A stretch of DNA of 64,000 nt. Source: JACNKJ01 sp964344565. Lineage in GTDB: Bacteria; Krumholzibacteriota; Krumholzibacteriia; JACNKJ01. Location: NCBI GenBank assembly GCA_964344565.1, contig CAYFNT010000005.1:124001-188000 (forward strand), written 5' to 3'. Positions 18,958-26,938 of the stretch are shown here, in pieces; within the stretch, counting starts at the first letter, position 1, and the number at the start of each line of letters is the position of its first letter. The notes beneath the pieces were generated by a model. The model was given only the letters and a program-made list of their open reading frames with translations, had not been told where the DNA came from and made no database searches. The position numbers and the translations under genes were made by a program.

Positions 18958-18976
18958 GGCGCCGAAAGGGGGAGTC

Positions 18977-19734
18977 ATGAAAGCTATTTGGATCGTACTG
19001 GGTGTGGTGGCGGTGATCATCGTGGCCGTGGCCATCCTGNNNNNNNNNNNNNNNNNNNNNNNNNNNNNNNNNNNNNNNNNNNNNNNNNNNNNNNNNNNNN
19101 NNNNNNNNNNNNNNNNNNNNNNNNNNNNNNNNNNNNNNNGGCCATCCTGGCCGAGACGGAAGACCCCACGGGCGTACGCGACTGGGAAATCCAGATCTTC
19201 GAGGACGAGACTCCCAACGCCTTCGCACTGCCAGGCGGTCGCATCGGTGTGCATACGGGGCTCTTCGAAGTGGCCGTGAACGCAGACCAACTTGCCGCGG
19301 TGATCGGCCACGAGGTCGCGCACGTCATCGCGCGCCACGGCAACGAACGCATCAGCACCAGCTACGTCGCCACGGCGGGCCTCAGCGTGGTCGAGATCTG
19401 GATGGGGGACAAGGATCCCAAGGATCGCGAGAACATCCTGCAGCTTCTGGGAGTCGGAGCCACCATCGGCGTGATGCTGCCCTTCAGCCGCACCCACGAG
19501 AGCGAGGCCGACATTCTCGGACTCGAACTCATGGCGAGGGCGGGTTTCGATCCGCGGGCCAGCGTGGATCTGTGGCAGAACATGGTGGCCGCGGGCGGCG
19601 GAGCGCCGCCGGAGTTCCTGTCCACCCATCCCTCGGGGGAGACGCGCATACGCGATCTCCAGGCGAACATGCCCGGCGCCATGGGTCTCTACGACGAGGC
19701 GCGGGCCGAAGGCAAGAACCCACGTTGCCGTTAG
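18977..19734 (+). CDS. M48-family zinc metalloprotease, interrupted by an assembly gap
   Basis: Membrane-anchored peptidase of the M48 (LoiP/BepA-like) family, likely in envelope quality control. MKAIWIVLGVVAVIIVAVAIL before the gap is a membrane anchor. After the gap come NAFALPGGRIGVHTGLF, the zinc motif HEVAH (in IGHEVAHVIARHG), the third ligand in HESEADILGLELMARAGFD, and STHPSGETRI. The 100 N at 19040-19139 are a placeholder, so the two halves appear in different frames as written. The residues usually found between anchor and catalytic core are missing or unsequenced. It starts at ATG 18977 behind GGGGGAGTC. Confidence 0.85.
19040..19139. other. Scaffold gap (100 N)
   Basis: Exactly 100 unresolved bases, the usual placeholder for a gap of unknown size. 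The left side ends GGCCATCCTG and the right side begins GGCCATCCTG, both read as Ala-Ile-Leu in the gene's frame, so the contig ends may simply overlap. Confidence 0.98.
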
Positions 19735-19743
19735 GAGTTCGCT

Positions 19744-20124
19744 TTGAACGCCACACTCATGTGGGGCACGCGCATCGTGATTCTCGCCCTGCTCGCCTAC
19801 TCGGTGGGAGTCTACTTCGAACAGCGGACGCGTCTCGTCGGAGGGCGCGTCCGACTGTTTCTCACCCTGGGCATCGGCCTGGACATCCTCGCGACGGCCC
19901 TCATGATCGCCGGATCCTCCAACTCGCTCTTCACCCTTCACGGCCTGCTCGGCTATTCCTCCCTGGCCGGAATGCTCACCGACGCGGCGCTCATCTGGCG
20001 TCACTTCCTTCGCCATGGTCCCGGTGAGCCCATCTCGCGGCGCCTGCATCTCTACACGCGCCTGGCCTATCTCTGGTGGGTCTGCGCCTTCGTGACGGGC
20101 GCTCTTCTGGTGATGCTCAAGTAG
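19744..20124 (+). CDS. Small four-helix membrane protein, function unknown
   Basis: 126-residue hydrophobic protein starting at TTG 19744 behind TAGGAGTTCGC (the M48 stop lies in this site). Four membrane segments are visible, with charged loops (FEQRTRLVGG, WRHFLRHGPGEPISRRLH). The pattern recalls the HsmA/TIGR03987 type of small membrane proteins, but I am not certain. It sits 9 bases after the M48 protease gene and is probably co-transcribed with it. Confidence 0.7.
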   Translation: MNATLMWGTRIVILALLAYSVGVYFEQRTRLVGGRVRLFLTLGIGLDILATALMIAGSSNSLFTLHGLLGYSSLAGMLTDAALIWRHFLRHGPGEPISRRLHLYTRLAYLWWVCAFVTGALLVMLK

Positions 20125-20198
20125 AACGGGGGCGCATGTATCCTCTAGAACAGAGCTTAGGTGTCGCGGATAAGGCGTTGAAATGTTAAACTTTAGCC

Positions 20199-22370
20199 AT
20201 GACCTTATCCATGGGTAGAAAGGTCGGGCCTGGGCCCTCGATCGCGCTCCTCGCCGTTCTGATCATCGCGACGAATGCCAATGCCATGACCCTGCGTGAG
20301 GCCTTCGAAGAGGCGGGACCGGGCGAAGGCTACGACAAGCTCCTGGTCCTCGAGACCGGCGTCATCTACACCGGCGGCCTGCACATCGGTCCGACCCTTC
20401 CCTGCTACAGCGACCAGCTCGTGGGCGATCCGCCCCTCGATACGAAGATCGTCGGCAACGGCGCGGTGCTGGACCTGCAGGGCGAGCAGCTCATCATGTC
20501 CTACTGCAACGAACGCTTGGACGTGGAAGACTGCATCATCCTCAACGGCAACATCCGATACCGCGGTCTGACCTGGGCCGACCTCTACGTCTTGCCCCGG
20601 GGTTCGGTGCGGCAGGTGACCTTCTACAAGCCCCATGACTACGGCGTTCGTTTCCAGAGAAGCGGGCCGGGCATCACCCTCGAACGCAATCTCGTGGTGG
20701 ATCCTCTGAACACGGGCGAGGACTTCATCTACATCACAGGCATATCCAGCGAATGGCTGCCCACCGGCGCCAGCTTCTCGCCGCCCATCGCCGTGGCCTT
20801 TCCGTCCATGATCGAGAACTGGAGCTGGCACAGCGATCCCGTGCTGAACGCGGATCCCATCAACCACTTCATGATCCTCTGCGACTACGGTTGAACCCTG
20901 CCGGCGTCTTGGCCGGGAGCCGAGCATCCTCCGAACTACAATGTGATCGGCGTGGATCCGCAGATGATCGATCCGGAAAACGGCGACTACCGACTCGCTC
21001 CGGGCTCGCCCGCCGAAGGCTACGGCTGCCAGACCTTCCCGCCGGAGGGATACGCGGAATCGAAGAGCGTTGGGCCGCGGAGCCTGCTGGCCGGTGGCTT
21101 GCATCGATCCAGTATGGAAGTGTCCGGTGATATCGACGCGGATACCGTCTGGGACGCCGACACCGTGCGCGTGGTGGGCGACGTCAAGGTGCTCGACGGC
21201 GTGACCCTCAATGTGCTCGAGGGCAGGCGAGTGGAATTTCAGGGACATCATCGCCTGGCGGTGCAGGGACGGATCCTGGCGGTCGGGAGCGCGGAGGAGC
21301 GCATCCACTTCACCAGCGCCGATCCGGAAGCCTTCGCCGTGGATTCCACCCTGACCGGGGCCTGGAACGGTCTGCGCTTCGCGGCTACGAAGGCCGCGAA
21401 TGGCCGTTCGCGCCTGGAGTATTGCGTCATCGAGTACAGCAAGGCACTCCGCGATACGGCCATGGTCGGTCCCCTGGAACTGGACCGCTTCTCCCAATTG
21501 GATCTGGTCAATACCATCATCCGGAACAACGTGGCCGACTGGGGAGGTGCCCTCTACTGCATCGGCGCCTCTGCGCCGCGGCTGGTGGGTTGCCTGCTTA
21601 CCGGCAACATGGCCTTTCATGGTGGCGGCGCGATTCACAGCACCGACGCCTATCCCGTACTCATCGCCTGCACCATCTCGGGCAATGTCGACCTGAATCC
21701 CGAAGCCCACGCGCCGGCCGCGCCGGTGATGTCCATGGTCTCGAAACCGAAAACGGCCGGCAGCATCCTGTGGGACAATCCCTCGAACTACCTCTGGCCT
21801 GAGCAGATCTACGAGGGCAAGGAATTCTACACGAATCACTGCGACATCGAGGGCGGTTTCGGCGGAGAGGGCTGCATCGACATCCAACCCCAGTTCGATA
21901 TGGGGGGAGGCGTCCATCCCTTCGAACTGCTCGAATCCTCGCCCTGCATCGACCGGGGTCCGCCCGACACGACAGGCCTCGGCCTGCCGCCTCTGGATCT
22001 GGCCGGAAGGCCGCGGCTGGTGAACGGTCGCCTCGACATGGGAGCCTACGAGTTCCAGGGCGCGACGGATGCACCGGTGGATTCGCCCGCGAGCATGGAG
22101 TTGTCGGCCCATCCCAATCCCTTCAATCCGAGCACGGAGATCAGCTTCAGCTTGGATGAGGCGGGGCGGGTCCTCCTGGAGATCTACGATGTCCATGGAC
22201 GCCTGCAGCGGCGTTTGCACCCGGATTCCAAGCTGCCATCAGGCGATCATCGCGTGAGCTGGGACGGCCGCGACGAGTCGGGTCTGAGAGTGAGCAGCGG
22301 TCTCTATTTGGTCCGGCTCGAGAGCGAGAGGCAAGGCCTTCAGCGCAGGAAGCTCGTCCTGTTGAAATAG
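20199..22370 (+). CDS. Secreted right-handed beta-helix protein with one in-frame TGA
   Basis: A 723-residue reading frame from ATG 20199, broken only by TGA at 20892-20894 (codon 232); the same frame continues 491 codons to 22370. It has a signal peptide (IALLAVLIIATNANA). Two stretches resemble parallel beta-helix/pectate-lyase-like repeats (LVNTIIRNNVADWGGALYC, CLLTGNMAFHGGGAIHST), and a C-terminal FlgD-Ig/Por-type tail runs from HPNPFNPSTEISFSL to the end. The residues flanking the TGA (CDYG and TLPASWPGAEHPPNY) read naturally on both sides. Recoding, a nonsense mutation or a sequence error are all possible; a hairpin lies 19 bases after the TGA. It may be a broken gene. Confidence 0.6.
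20892..20924 (+). promoter_or_regulatory. Possible SECIS-like hairpin after the in-frame TGA
   Basis: After TGA (20892-20894), CTTGGC (20908-20913) pairs with GCCGAG (20919-20924; one U-G pair) around the loop CGGGA (20914-20918). There are 19 bases between TGA and the loop, and G is at loop position 2, inside the published limits for bacterial SECIS elements. Competing pairings such as CCGGC/GCCGG exist, so support is weak. Confidence 0.35.
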
Positions 22371-22471
22371 GGGAAGGTTTCGGCAATCTCGAATACATGA
22401 TCCTGTTATTCCCAAGCATCCATTTCGTATCCCGAGCATCCAAGACATAACTCATCTCCTCAGGAGGAAAC

Positions 22472-23533
22472 ATGCGGACAAGGAAGCTCGCGATCGGAAT
22501 GCTCATGCTCGGACTGGTGCTGGTCCCGCCCGCCATGGCCGTGGAGCGAAACGTGCTCATGGAGTTGTTCACCAACGCCTACTGACCCGCCTGTGGATCG
22601 GTGGATCCGATCTTTGCGGATTTCGTCAATGCGCGCGAGGACATCGTGCCCATCGCCTTCAACGCCTGGTGGCCCTACAGCCAGGATCCCTTCTATCAGC
22701 ACAACATGGATGACAATACCGGACGAATCATGTTCTACGGCATCCCCTCGGTGCCCTATGGCCGTGCGGACGGACTGCTTCCCGTGACCACGCCTCCCAA
22801 CGAGACGAAACTCCAGGACGCCTACGATGCGCGCAAGGCCGTGCCGACCAGCGTGAGCCTGGAGCTGTCGGGGGAGTACGACGAGGGCAGTCGGGAGTTG
22901 AACTGCACCGTGACGGCGATGACCGATGTGGCCCTGCCTGACGGCGACTTCCGCCTGCACGTGGTCGTGACCGAAAGCGACATCTTCTTCGACGGCGGCA
23001 ACGGCACCGATCATCATGAATTCATCATGCGCGCCATGCTGCCCGACTTCGAGGGAAGCGCGGTGAGCTTCAGCGGTCCTCTGCCACTGATGGCGGAAGC
23101 CTCGGTGAGCACCACACTCGACGCGCTCTACGTGGACGAGAACTGCCGCGTGGTCTATTTCCTTCAGGATCACGACACTTTCGAAGTGCATCAGGCCGGC
23201 TTCGTCGACCTGCTCGACTTGGCGGGAGCCGTGGACGTGGGAGAGACGCCGTCCGTTTTCCGTCTCGGCCAGAACTATCCCAATCCCTTCAATCCCTCAA
23301 CGAGGATTCCTCTGCACATCGATCGAGAAGGCTACCTCCGCCTCGAGATCACCGATGCTTCCGGTCGGCGTGTTCGCACCTTGCATGACGGCGCCGTCAG
23401 CGCGGGGGAAAGGGTCTTCCAGTGGGATGGTCGCGATGATTTGGGACAGTCGCTCGCGAGCGGTGTCTATCTCGTGAGGATCGGTTCCCGCGAAGGACCC
23501 ATCGCAAGCCGCCGCATGATGCTGCTCAAATAG
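22472..23533 (+). CDS. Secreted Omp28-like thioredoxin-fold protein, candidate selenoprotein (UxxC)
   Basis: 353 residues if the in-frame TGA at 22583-22585 (codon 38) is read through. ATG 22472 follows a strong CAGGAGGAAA and gives a signal peptide (MRTRKLAIGMLMLGLVLVPP... ending PAMA). The mature start VERNVLMELFTNAY-U-PACG matches the 'ELFTN..CxxC' redox motif of Omp28-related thioredoxin-like proteins, with the TGA exactly at the first Cys and Cys41 as the second. The thioredoxin-like part continues to about residue 125 (FNAWWPYSQDPFY, YGIPSVPYGRADG). A beta-rich middle follows, then a FlgD-Ig/Por-type tail (QNYPNPFNPST...GVYLVRI). A SECIS-like hairpin follows the TGA. Its role would be extracytoplasmic thiol or peroxide chemistry (inference). 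Confidence 0.75.
22583..22619 (+). promoter_or_regulatory. Candidate bacterial SECIS element
   Basis: Immediately after TGA 22583-22585, GATCGG (22596-22601) pairs perfectly with CCGATC (22607-22612) around the loop TGGAT (22602-22606). A lower stem CCGC (22587-22590)/GCGG (22616-22619) closes below an internal loop. There are 16 bases between TGA and loop and a G within the first two loop bases, as in the known bSECIS model. Confidence 0.6.
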
Positions 23534-23550
23534 TTCTCAGTTCTCAGTCC
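23533..23550. repeat. Second copy of the AGTTCTCAGTTCTCAGT repeat
   Basis: AGTTCTCAGTTCTCAGTCC directly after the stop of the candidate selenoprotein is the reverse complement of the GAACTGAGAACT units at 7020-7129. It is a dispersed intergenic repeat, here placed just before a terminator. Confidence 0.7.
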
Positions 23551-23554
23551 TGGT

Positions 23555-23588
23555 ACGAAGAAACCCGCCCTGTGGCGGGTTTCTTCGT
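23555..23588. terminator. Bidirectional intrinsic terminator
   Basis: ACGAAGAAACCCGCC (23555-23569) pairs over 15 bases with GGCGGGTTTCTTCGT (23574-23588) around CTGT. It sits between the candidate selenoprotein gene (+) and tRNA-Leu (-), which converge on it. Confidence 0.85.
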
Positions 23589-23593
23589 TTGGG

Positions 23594-23677
23594 TGCCGGA
23601 GGTCGGACTCGAACCGACACGCCCTTGCGGACGGGGGATTTTGAGTCCCCTGCGTCTACCAATTTCACCACTCCGGC
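23594..23677 (-). tRNA. tRNA-Leu (anticodon CAA)
   Basis: 84-base class II tRNA on the minus strand. The acceptor GCCGGAG/CTCCGGC closes perfectly. The anticodon stem GGGGA/TCCCC holds the loop CTCAAAA, so the anticodon is CAA (reads UUG). There is a long variable arm (CGTCCGCAAGGGCG), and the T arm contains GTTCGAGTCC. CCA is not encoded. Confidence 0.95.
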
Positions 23678-23686
23678 GGAGGCGTC

Positions 23687-23714
23687 AGGATATCAATCGA
23701 AACGCCACTGTCAA
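23687..23714 (-). promoter_or_regulatory. Promoter of tRNA-Leu
   Basis: On the minus strand: TTGACA (23714-23709), 16 bases, TATCCT (23692-23687), ten bases before the mature tRNA 5' end. The same TTGAC-16-TATCCT layout precedes tRNA-Ala. Confidence 0.7.
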
Positions 23715-24253
23715 GATCCTCCGCTTTCCCAATCCTCCACGGGCTGCAGGGAACGCGGCGGTCCGAGAATCTCGCGCAGCAGGATGATGTCGCGCAGGGA
23801 TTCGCGCCCGCTTATCAGATGTCGATGCCGCTTCCGACGGGCGCTCGAATCCGCCGGACTGATCTGGCTCTTCTTCAGACCGTGGTGCACGTCCCAGCGG
23901 ATGGGCTCCAGGGGCTGAGGCTCCATGGACACGGGCCGAGGCATCGGTTCCGGTTCGGGTTCCAGCTTCGGTTCGGGTTCCGGTTCGTACTGCTTCCGCC
24001 CCAAAATCTCCTGAAGCACCTCAGCCAGCTCGGGCAACTCCTGGGCCGGCTCGGGAGATGGAGGAGGCGTGTTCTCCTCCATCTCCACGTAAACGGGTTC
24101 CTCCGGAGGCTCATAGGCCGGCGGGGGAGCTGCGGGCCTCGGCTTCGGCTTGGGCTTCTTCTTGCCCTTGCCGAAGAGACGCGGCGCCACGGCGAAGAGC
24201 ACGAGGAGCAGGGGGCCGATGAGGTCTCCGATATCCGCTAGGAAGAGTCTCAC
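23711..24253 (-). CDS. Hypothetical protein with N-terminal membrane segment and Pro/Glu-rich linker
   Basis: 180 residues: one N-terminal membrane helix (IGDLIGPLLLVLFAVAPRLF), then a Lys/Pro-rich stretch (KGKKKPKPKPRP), a long Pro/Glu repeat region (EPEPEPKLEPEPEPMP near residues 95-110) and a basic C-terminal end. I do not recognise the family. Its start overlaps the floA stop as ATGA (24250-24253), so it is the third gene of an nfeD-floA operon and may be a membrane-microdomain accessory protein (inference). Confidence 0.65.
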   Translation of the reverse strand: MRLFLADIGDLIGPLLLVLFAVAPRLFGKGKKKPKPKPRPAAPPPAYEPPEEPVYVEMEENTPPPSPEPAQELPELAEVLQEILGRKQYEPEPEPKLEPEPEPMPRPVSMEPQPLEPIRWDVHHGLKKSQISPADSSARRKRHRHLISGRESLRDIILLREILGPPRSLQPVEDWESGGS

Positions 24254-25266
24254 TTCTCCTGCTCCGGAGGCTGATTCTCACCGCGGTCGTCCTCGGCGAT
24301 GCTGTCGCGCATGGCCGTGTCGCTTTGGATGTTCCGCATGCGATAGTAGTCCATGATTCCCAGGTTGCCTTCGCGGAAGGCCTGGGCCATGGCCTTGGGC
24401 ACCTCGGCTTCGGCCTCGACCACGCGCGCGCGCATCTCGGCCACCCGAGCGACCATCTCCTGCTCGGCCGCCACGGCCATGGCGCGACGTTCCTCGGCCT
24501 TGGCCTGGGCGATGCGCTTGTCGGCTTCGGCCTGGTCGGTCTGCAGCACCGCGCCGATGTTCTTGCCCACATCCACGTCGGCGATGTCGATGGACAGGAT
24601 CTCGAAGGCCGTGCCCGAATCGAGGCCCTTCGACAGCACGGTCTTGGAGATGTCGTCGGGATTCTCCAGCACCGCCTTGTGGTCGCTGGCCGAACCGATG
24701 GTGGACACGATGCCCTCGCCCACGCGGGCGAGAATCGTCTCTTCGCCAGCGCCGCCGACCAGGCGGTCGATGTTCGCACGCACGGTTACGCGAGCCTGGG
24801 CGATGAGCTGGATACCGTCCTTGGCCATGGCCGCCACCTTGGGCGTGGTGATGACCTTGGGGTTCACGCTCACCTGCACGGCCTCGAGCACGTTGCGTCC
24901 CGCCAGGTCGATGGCCGTGGCGCGCTTGAAGCCGAGGTCGATGTTGGCCTTGTCGGCGCTGATCAGCGAGTTCACCACCAGGGTCACGTTACCGCCGGCC
25001 AGGTAGTGGCTCTCCATCTCGTTGATGTTCAGATCCAGCCCCGCCTTGGTGGCGCTGATGAGCGGCCGGATGATGGCCGTCGGATTCACCTTCCTCAAGC
25101 GCATGCCCACGAGACTGAACAGATTCACGCGCACGCCGCTGAAGAAGGCCGTGATCCACAGCCCCACCGGAATGAAGTAGGTGAAGAGGATCATCAATAC
25201 GACGATCAGCAGTACGATCAGGAGCAGCAGCACCTGCAGGCTGAGCGCCAGAAAAGGAATGGTCAT
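24250..25266 (-). CDS. floA: Flotillin-like protein FloA
   Basis: Scaffold of functional membrane microdomains. The 338-residue protein has an N-terminal membrane hairpin (residues about 5-45) and the FloA-typical segment KVNPTAIIRPLISATKAGLDL. A PHB/SPFH-like core follows (VNPKVITTPKVAAMAKDGIQL, ARVTVRANIDRLVGGAGEETI), and then the Ala/Glu-rich coiled coil (QAEADKRIAQAKAEERRAMAVAAEQEM). Length is as in Bacillus FloA (331). It is translationally coupled both to the upstream nfeD-type gene and to the downstream gene. Confidence 0.95.
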   Translation of the reverse strand: MTIPFLALSLQVLLLLIVLLIVVLMILFTYFIPVGLWITAFFSGVRVNLFSLVGMRLRKVNPTAIIRPLISATKAGLDLNINEMESHYLAGGNVTLVVNSLISADKANIDLGFKRATAIDLAGRNVLEAVQVSVNPKVITTPKVAAMAKDGIQLIAQARVTVRANIDRLVGGAGEETILARVGEGIVSTIGSASDHKAVLENPDDISKTVLSKGLDSGTAFEILSIDIADVDVGKNIGAVLQTDQAEADKRIAQAKAEERRAMAVAAEQEMVARVAEMRARVVEAEAEVPKAMAQAFREGNLGIMDYYRMRNIQSDTAMRDSIAEDDRGENQPPEQEK

Positions 25267-26645
25267 GCTTCGTCCCTTTCTTCGTTGGAATCATGCGCGA
25301 TCTTGTCGACGACGATGCGGTTGGCCTCGATCTCGACCACGCGAATGGCAGTTCCCTTGTCGATATAGTCTCCGGGAGTGATGGCGTCGAAACGCTTCCC
25401 TTCGATTTCGATGCTTCCGGCCGGGCGGAGGTCGGTATAGGCGCGACCTTCCTTGCCCATGAGCGGAATATCCTCGTGCTGGTCGGCGTGGAAGCCTTCC
25501 TCGTGTCGATGGGATTCGCTGAGCACGATGCCGTGCATCCATCGGGCGGCGGGAAGATAGCGGACCAGCAGGAAGAAGAGCAGTATGGTGAGCCCGAAGG
25601 CGCCGAGCATCACCCCCAGGGCGGCGGTGAGATCGCCGGGGGAGCCGTGGGGGGCGAGGCGGCTCAGCAGTACGCCCATGATGAGCGCCACCGTGCCGAG
25701 AATCCCCGCCAGGCCGAAGCCCGGGATCACGAAAACCTCCAGCACTATCAGGATGATGCCCGCCAGGAAGAGGAAGATCTCGATGTTCCCGGCCAGGTTC
25801 ACCAGGTAGTGGCTGCCGAAATAGAGGGCCAGGCAGATGATTCCCACGAGACCCGGAATGCCGAAGCCCGGCGTGCGAAGTTCGAGCAGCAGGCCGAGAC
25901 CGCCCAGGGAGAGCAGCAGTCCGGCCAGCACGGGATGGGTGAGGAAGCGCACCAGGAGTTCGGACCAGGTGGGTTCCATGGGGGCGAGGCGGGTGTCCTC
26001 CCAGCCGAGACAGGCGCGAAGGTCTTCGAGATTCTTCACGCGGTGATCCACCAGATCCCATTCTTCGGCCTCGGCGGCAGTCAGGGTGAGCAACTTGCCC
26101 GCTTCGATGAGGCCCTCGATCTCGATGTCCGAATCGACCATGGCCTCGGCCACCCGGGCGTTGCGGCCTCGGGCCTCGGCGGTGGCCCGCATCTCGCCGC
26201 GCATGTAGGACACGGTCTTCTCGCCGGTGTCCTGGGCCCCGCTGGGGCCCAACTCCACGGGCTGGGCCGCGCCGATGGAAGCGCCTTCGGAGAAGATCAC
26301 CGTCTCGGCGGCCAGGGTGATCAGGGCGCCGGCGCTGATGGCCCGACCCTCTACCCAGGCGATGGTGGGGATGCGGCATTCCAGGATGGCGTCGCGGATG
26401 CGCACGGCCGCGTCGATGCGACCGCCGAAGGTGTCGATGCGCAGGAGCACGGCGTCGGCGCCGCGATCCTCGGCTTCGGCCAGGGCGCGTTCCACGAAGG
26501 GGGCGAGGCCCATTTCGATGGTCCCCTCGATGGGGATTTCCACCACGTATCGGGCATCCTCGATTTGGGACTGGACCGGGACGGTGTAGACTGCTAGTAG
26601 GCAGAGCAAACCCAGCCCGAGAATCGCCAAACGCTTGTATGGCAT
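25263..26645 (-). CDS. NfeD-type membrane serine protease (ClpP-like)
   Basis: 460-residue membrane protein. Signal peptide, then a ClpP/SppA-type protease domain with Ser104 (GRAISAGALITLA) and Lys143 (GEKTVSYMRG), matching the Ser-Lys dyad of archaeal 1510-N. Next come about four or five membrane helices (residues 235-360) and a C-terminal NfeD OB-fold (about 385-455). NfeD1b proteases are genetically linked to FloA/stomatin partners, which they are thought to cleave or regulate. Here the genes overlap by ATGA (25263-25266). Confidence 0.93.
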   Translation of the reverse strand: MPYKRLAILGLGLLCLLAVYTVPVQSQIEDARYVVEIPIEGTIEMGLAPFVERALAEAEDRGADAVLLRIDTFGGRIDAAVRIRDAILECRIPTIAWVEGRAISAGALITLAAETVIFSEGASIGAAQPVELGPSGAQDTGEKTVSYMRGEMRATAEARGRNARVAEAMVDSDIEIEGLIEAGKLLTLTAAEAEEWDLVDHRVKNLEDLRACLGWEDTRLAPMEPTWSELLVRFLTHPVLAGLLLSLGGLGLLLELRTPGFGIPGLVGIICLALYFGSHYLVNLAGNIEIFLFLAGIILIVLEVFVIPGFGLAGILGTVALIMGVLLSRLAPHGSPGDLTAALGVMLGAFGLTILLFFLLVRYLPAARWMHGIVLSESHRHEEGFHADQHEDIPLMGKEGRAYTDLRPAGSIEIEGKRFDAITPGDYIDKGTAIRVVEIEANRIVVDKIAHDSNEERDEA

Positions 26646-26689
26646 GATCTTTCCTCCCGGGGCTGCTCGCGATTATGGGTTTTCGGGCC

Positions 26690-26717
26690 TTGACTTACAA
26701 CGGGTTTTTAGTATCCT
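26690..26717 (+). promoter_or_regulatory. Promoter of tRNA-Ala
   Basis: TTGACT (26690-26695), 16 bases, TATCCT (26712-26717), twelve bases before the tRNA. Confidence 0.7.
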
Positions 26718-26728
26718 GCCTCTCCTCT

Positions 26729-26801
26729 GGGGCCATAGCTCAGCTGGGAGAGCGCATGACTGGCAGTCATGAGGTCAGGAGTTCGATCCTCCTTGGCTCC
26801 A
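26729..26801 (+). tRNA. tRNA-Ala (anticodon GGC)
   Basis: 73-base tRNA. The acceptor GGGGCCA pairs with TGGCTCC (one G-U), the D arm contains GCTCAGCTGGGAGAGC, and the anticodon stem CATGA/TCATG holds the loop CTGGCAG, so the anticodon is GGC. The T arm is AGGAGTTCGATCCTCC. CCA is not encoded. It has its own promoter and terminator. Confidence 0.96.
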
Positions 26802-26808
26802 CCGACAC

Positions 26809-26836
26809 CCCTCACGGATGACCGTGAGGGTTTTTT
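26809..26836 (+). terminator. Intrinsic terminator after tRNA-Ala
   Basis: CCCTCACGG (26809-26817), loop ATGA, CCGTGAGGG (26822-26830), then six T. Confidence 0.92.
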
Positions 26837-26938
26837 CATGGGACTCAACTCCCCGATCTCAGTGGTATTCCGACGCGATCCCCTGTAGAATATGGATTAT
26901 TCTTCGACAACCACTGTTTGACGCAATGAGGCGAAGCC

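Noticed and set aside
20892..22585. Reassigned genetic code with TGA as a sense codon
   Set aside because: Many well-defined genes in the window end in TGA at the expected family length (sucC, fabD, fabG, flgA), so TGA is a normal stop here.
22601..23533. Gene starting at GTG 22601 (MDPIFADFV...)
   Set aside because: It would lack the signal peptide, the ribosome-binding site and the redox motif, all of which are present in frame upstream of the TGA.
23594..23677. Could the class II tRNA next to the candidate selenoprotein be tRNA-Sec?
   Set aside because: The anticodon loop CTCAAAA gives CAA (Leu), and the acceptor stem is the normal 7 bp; it is tRNA-Leu.
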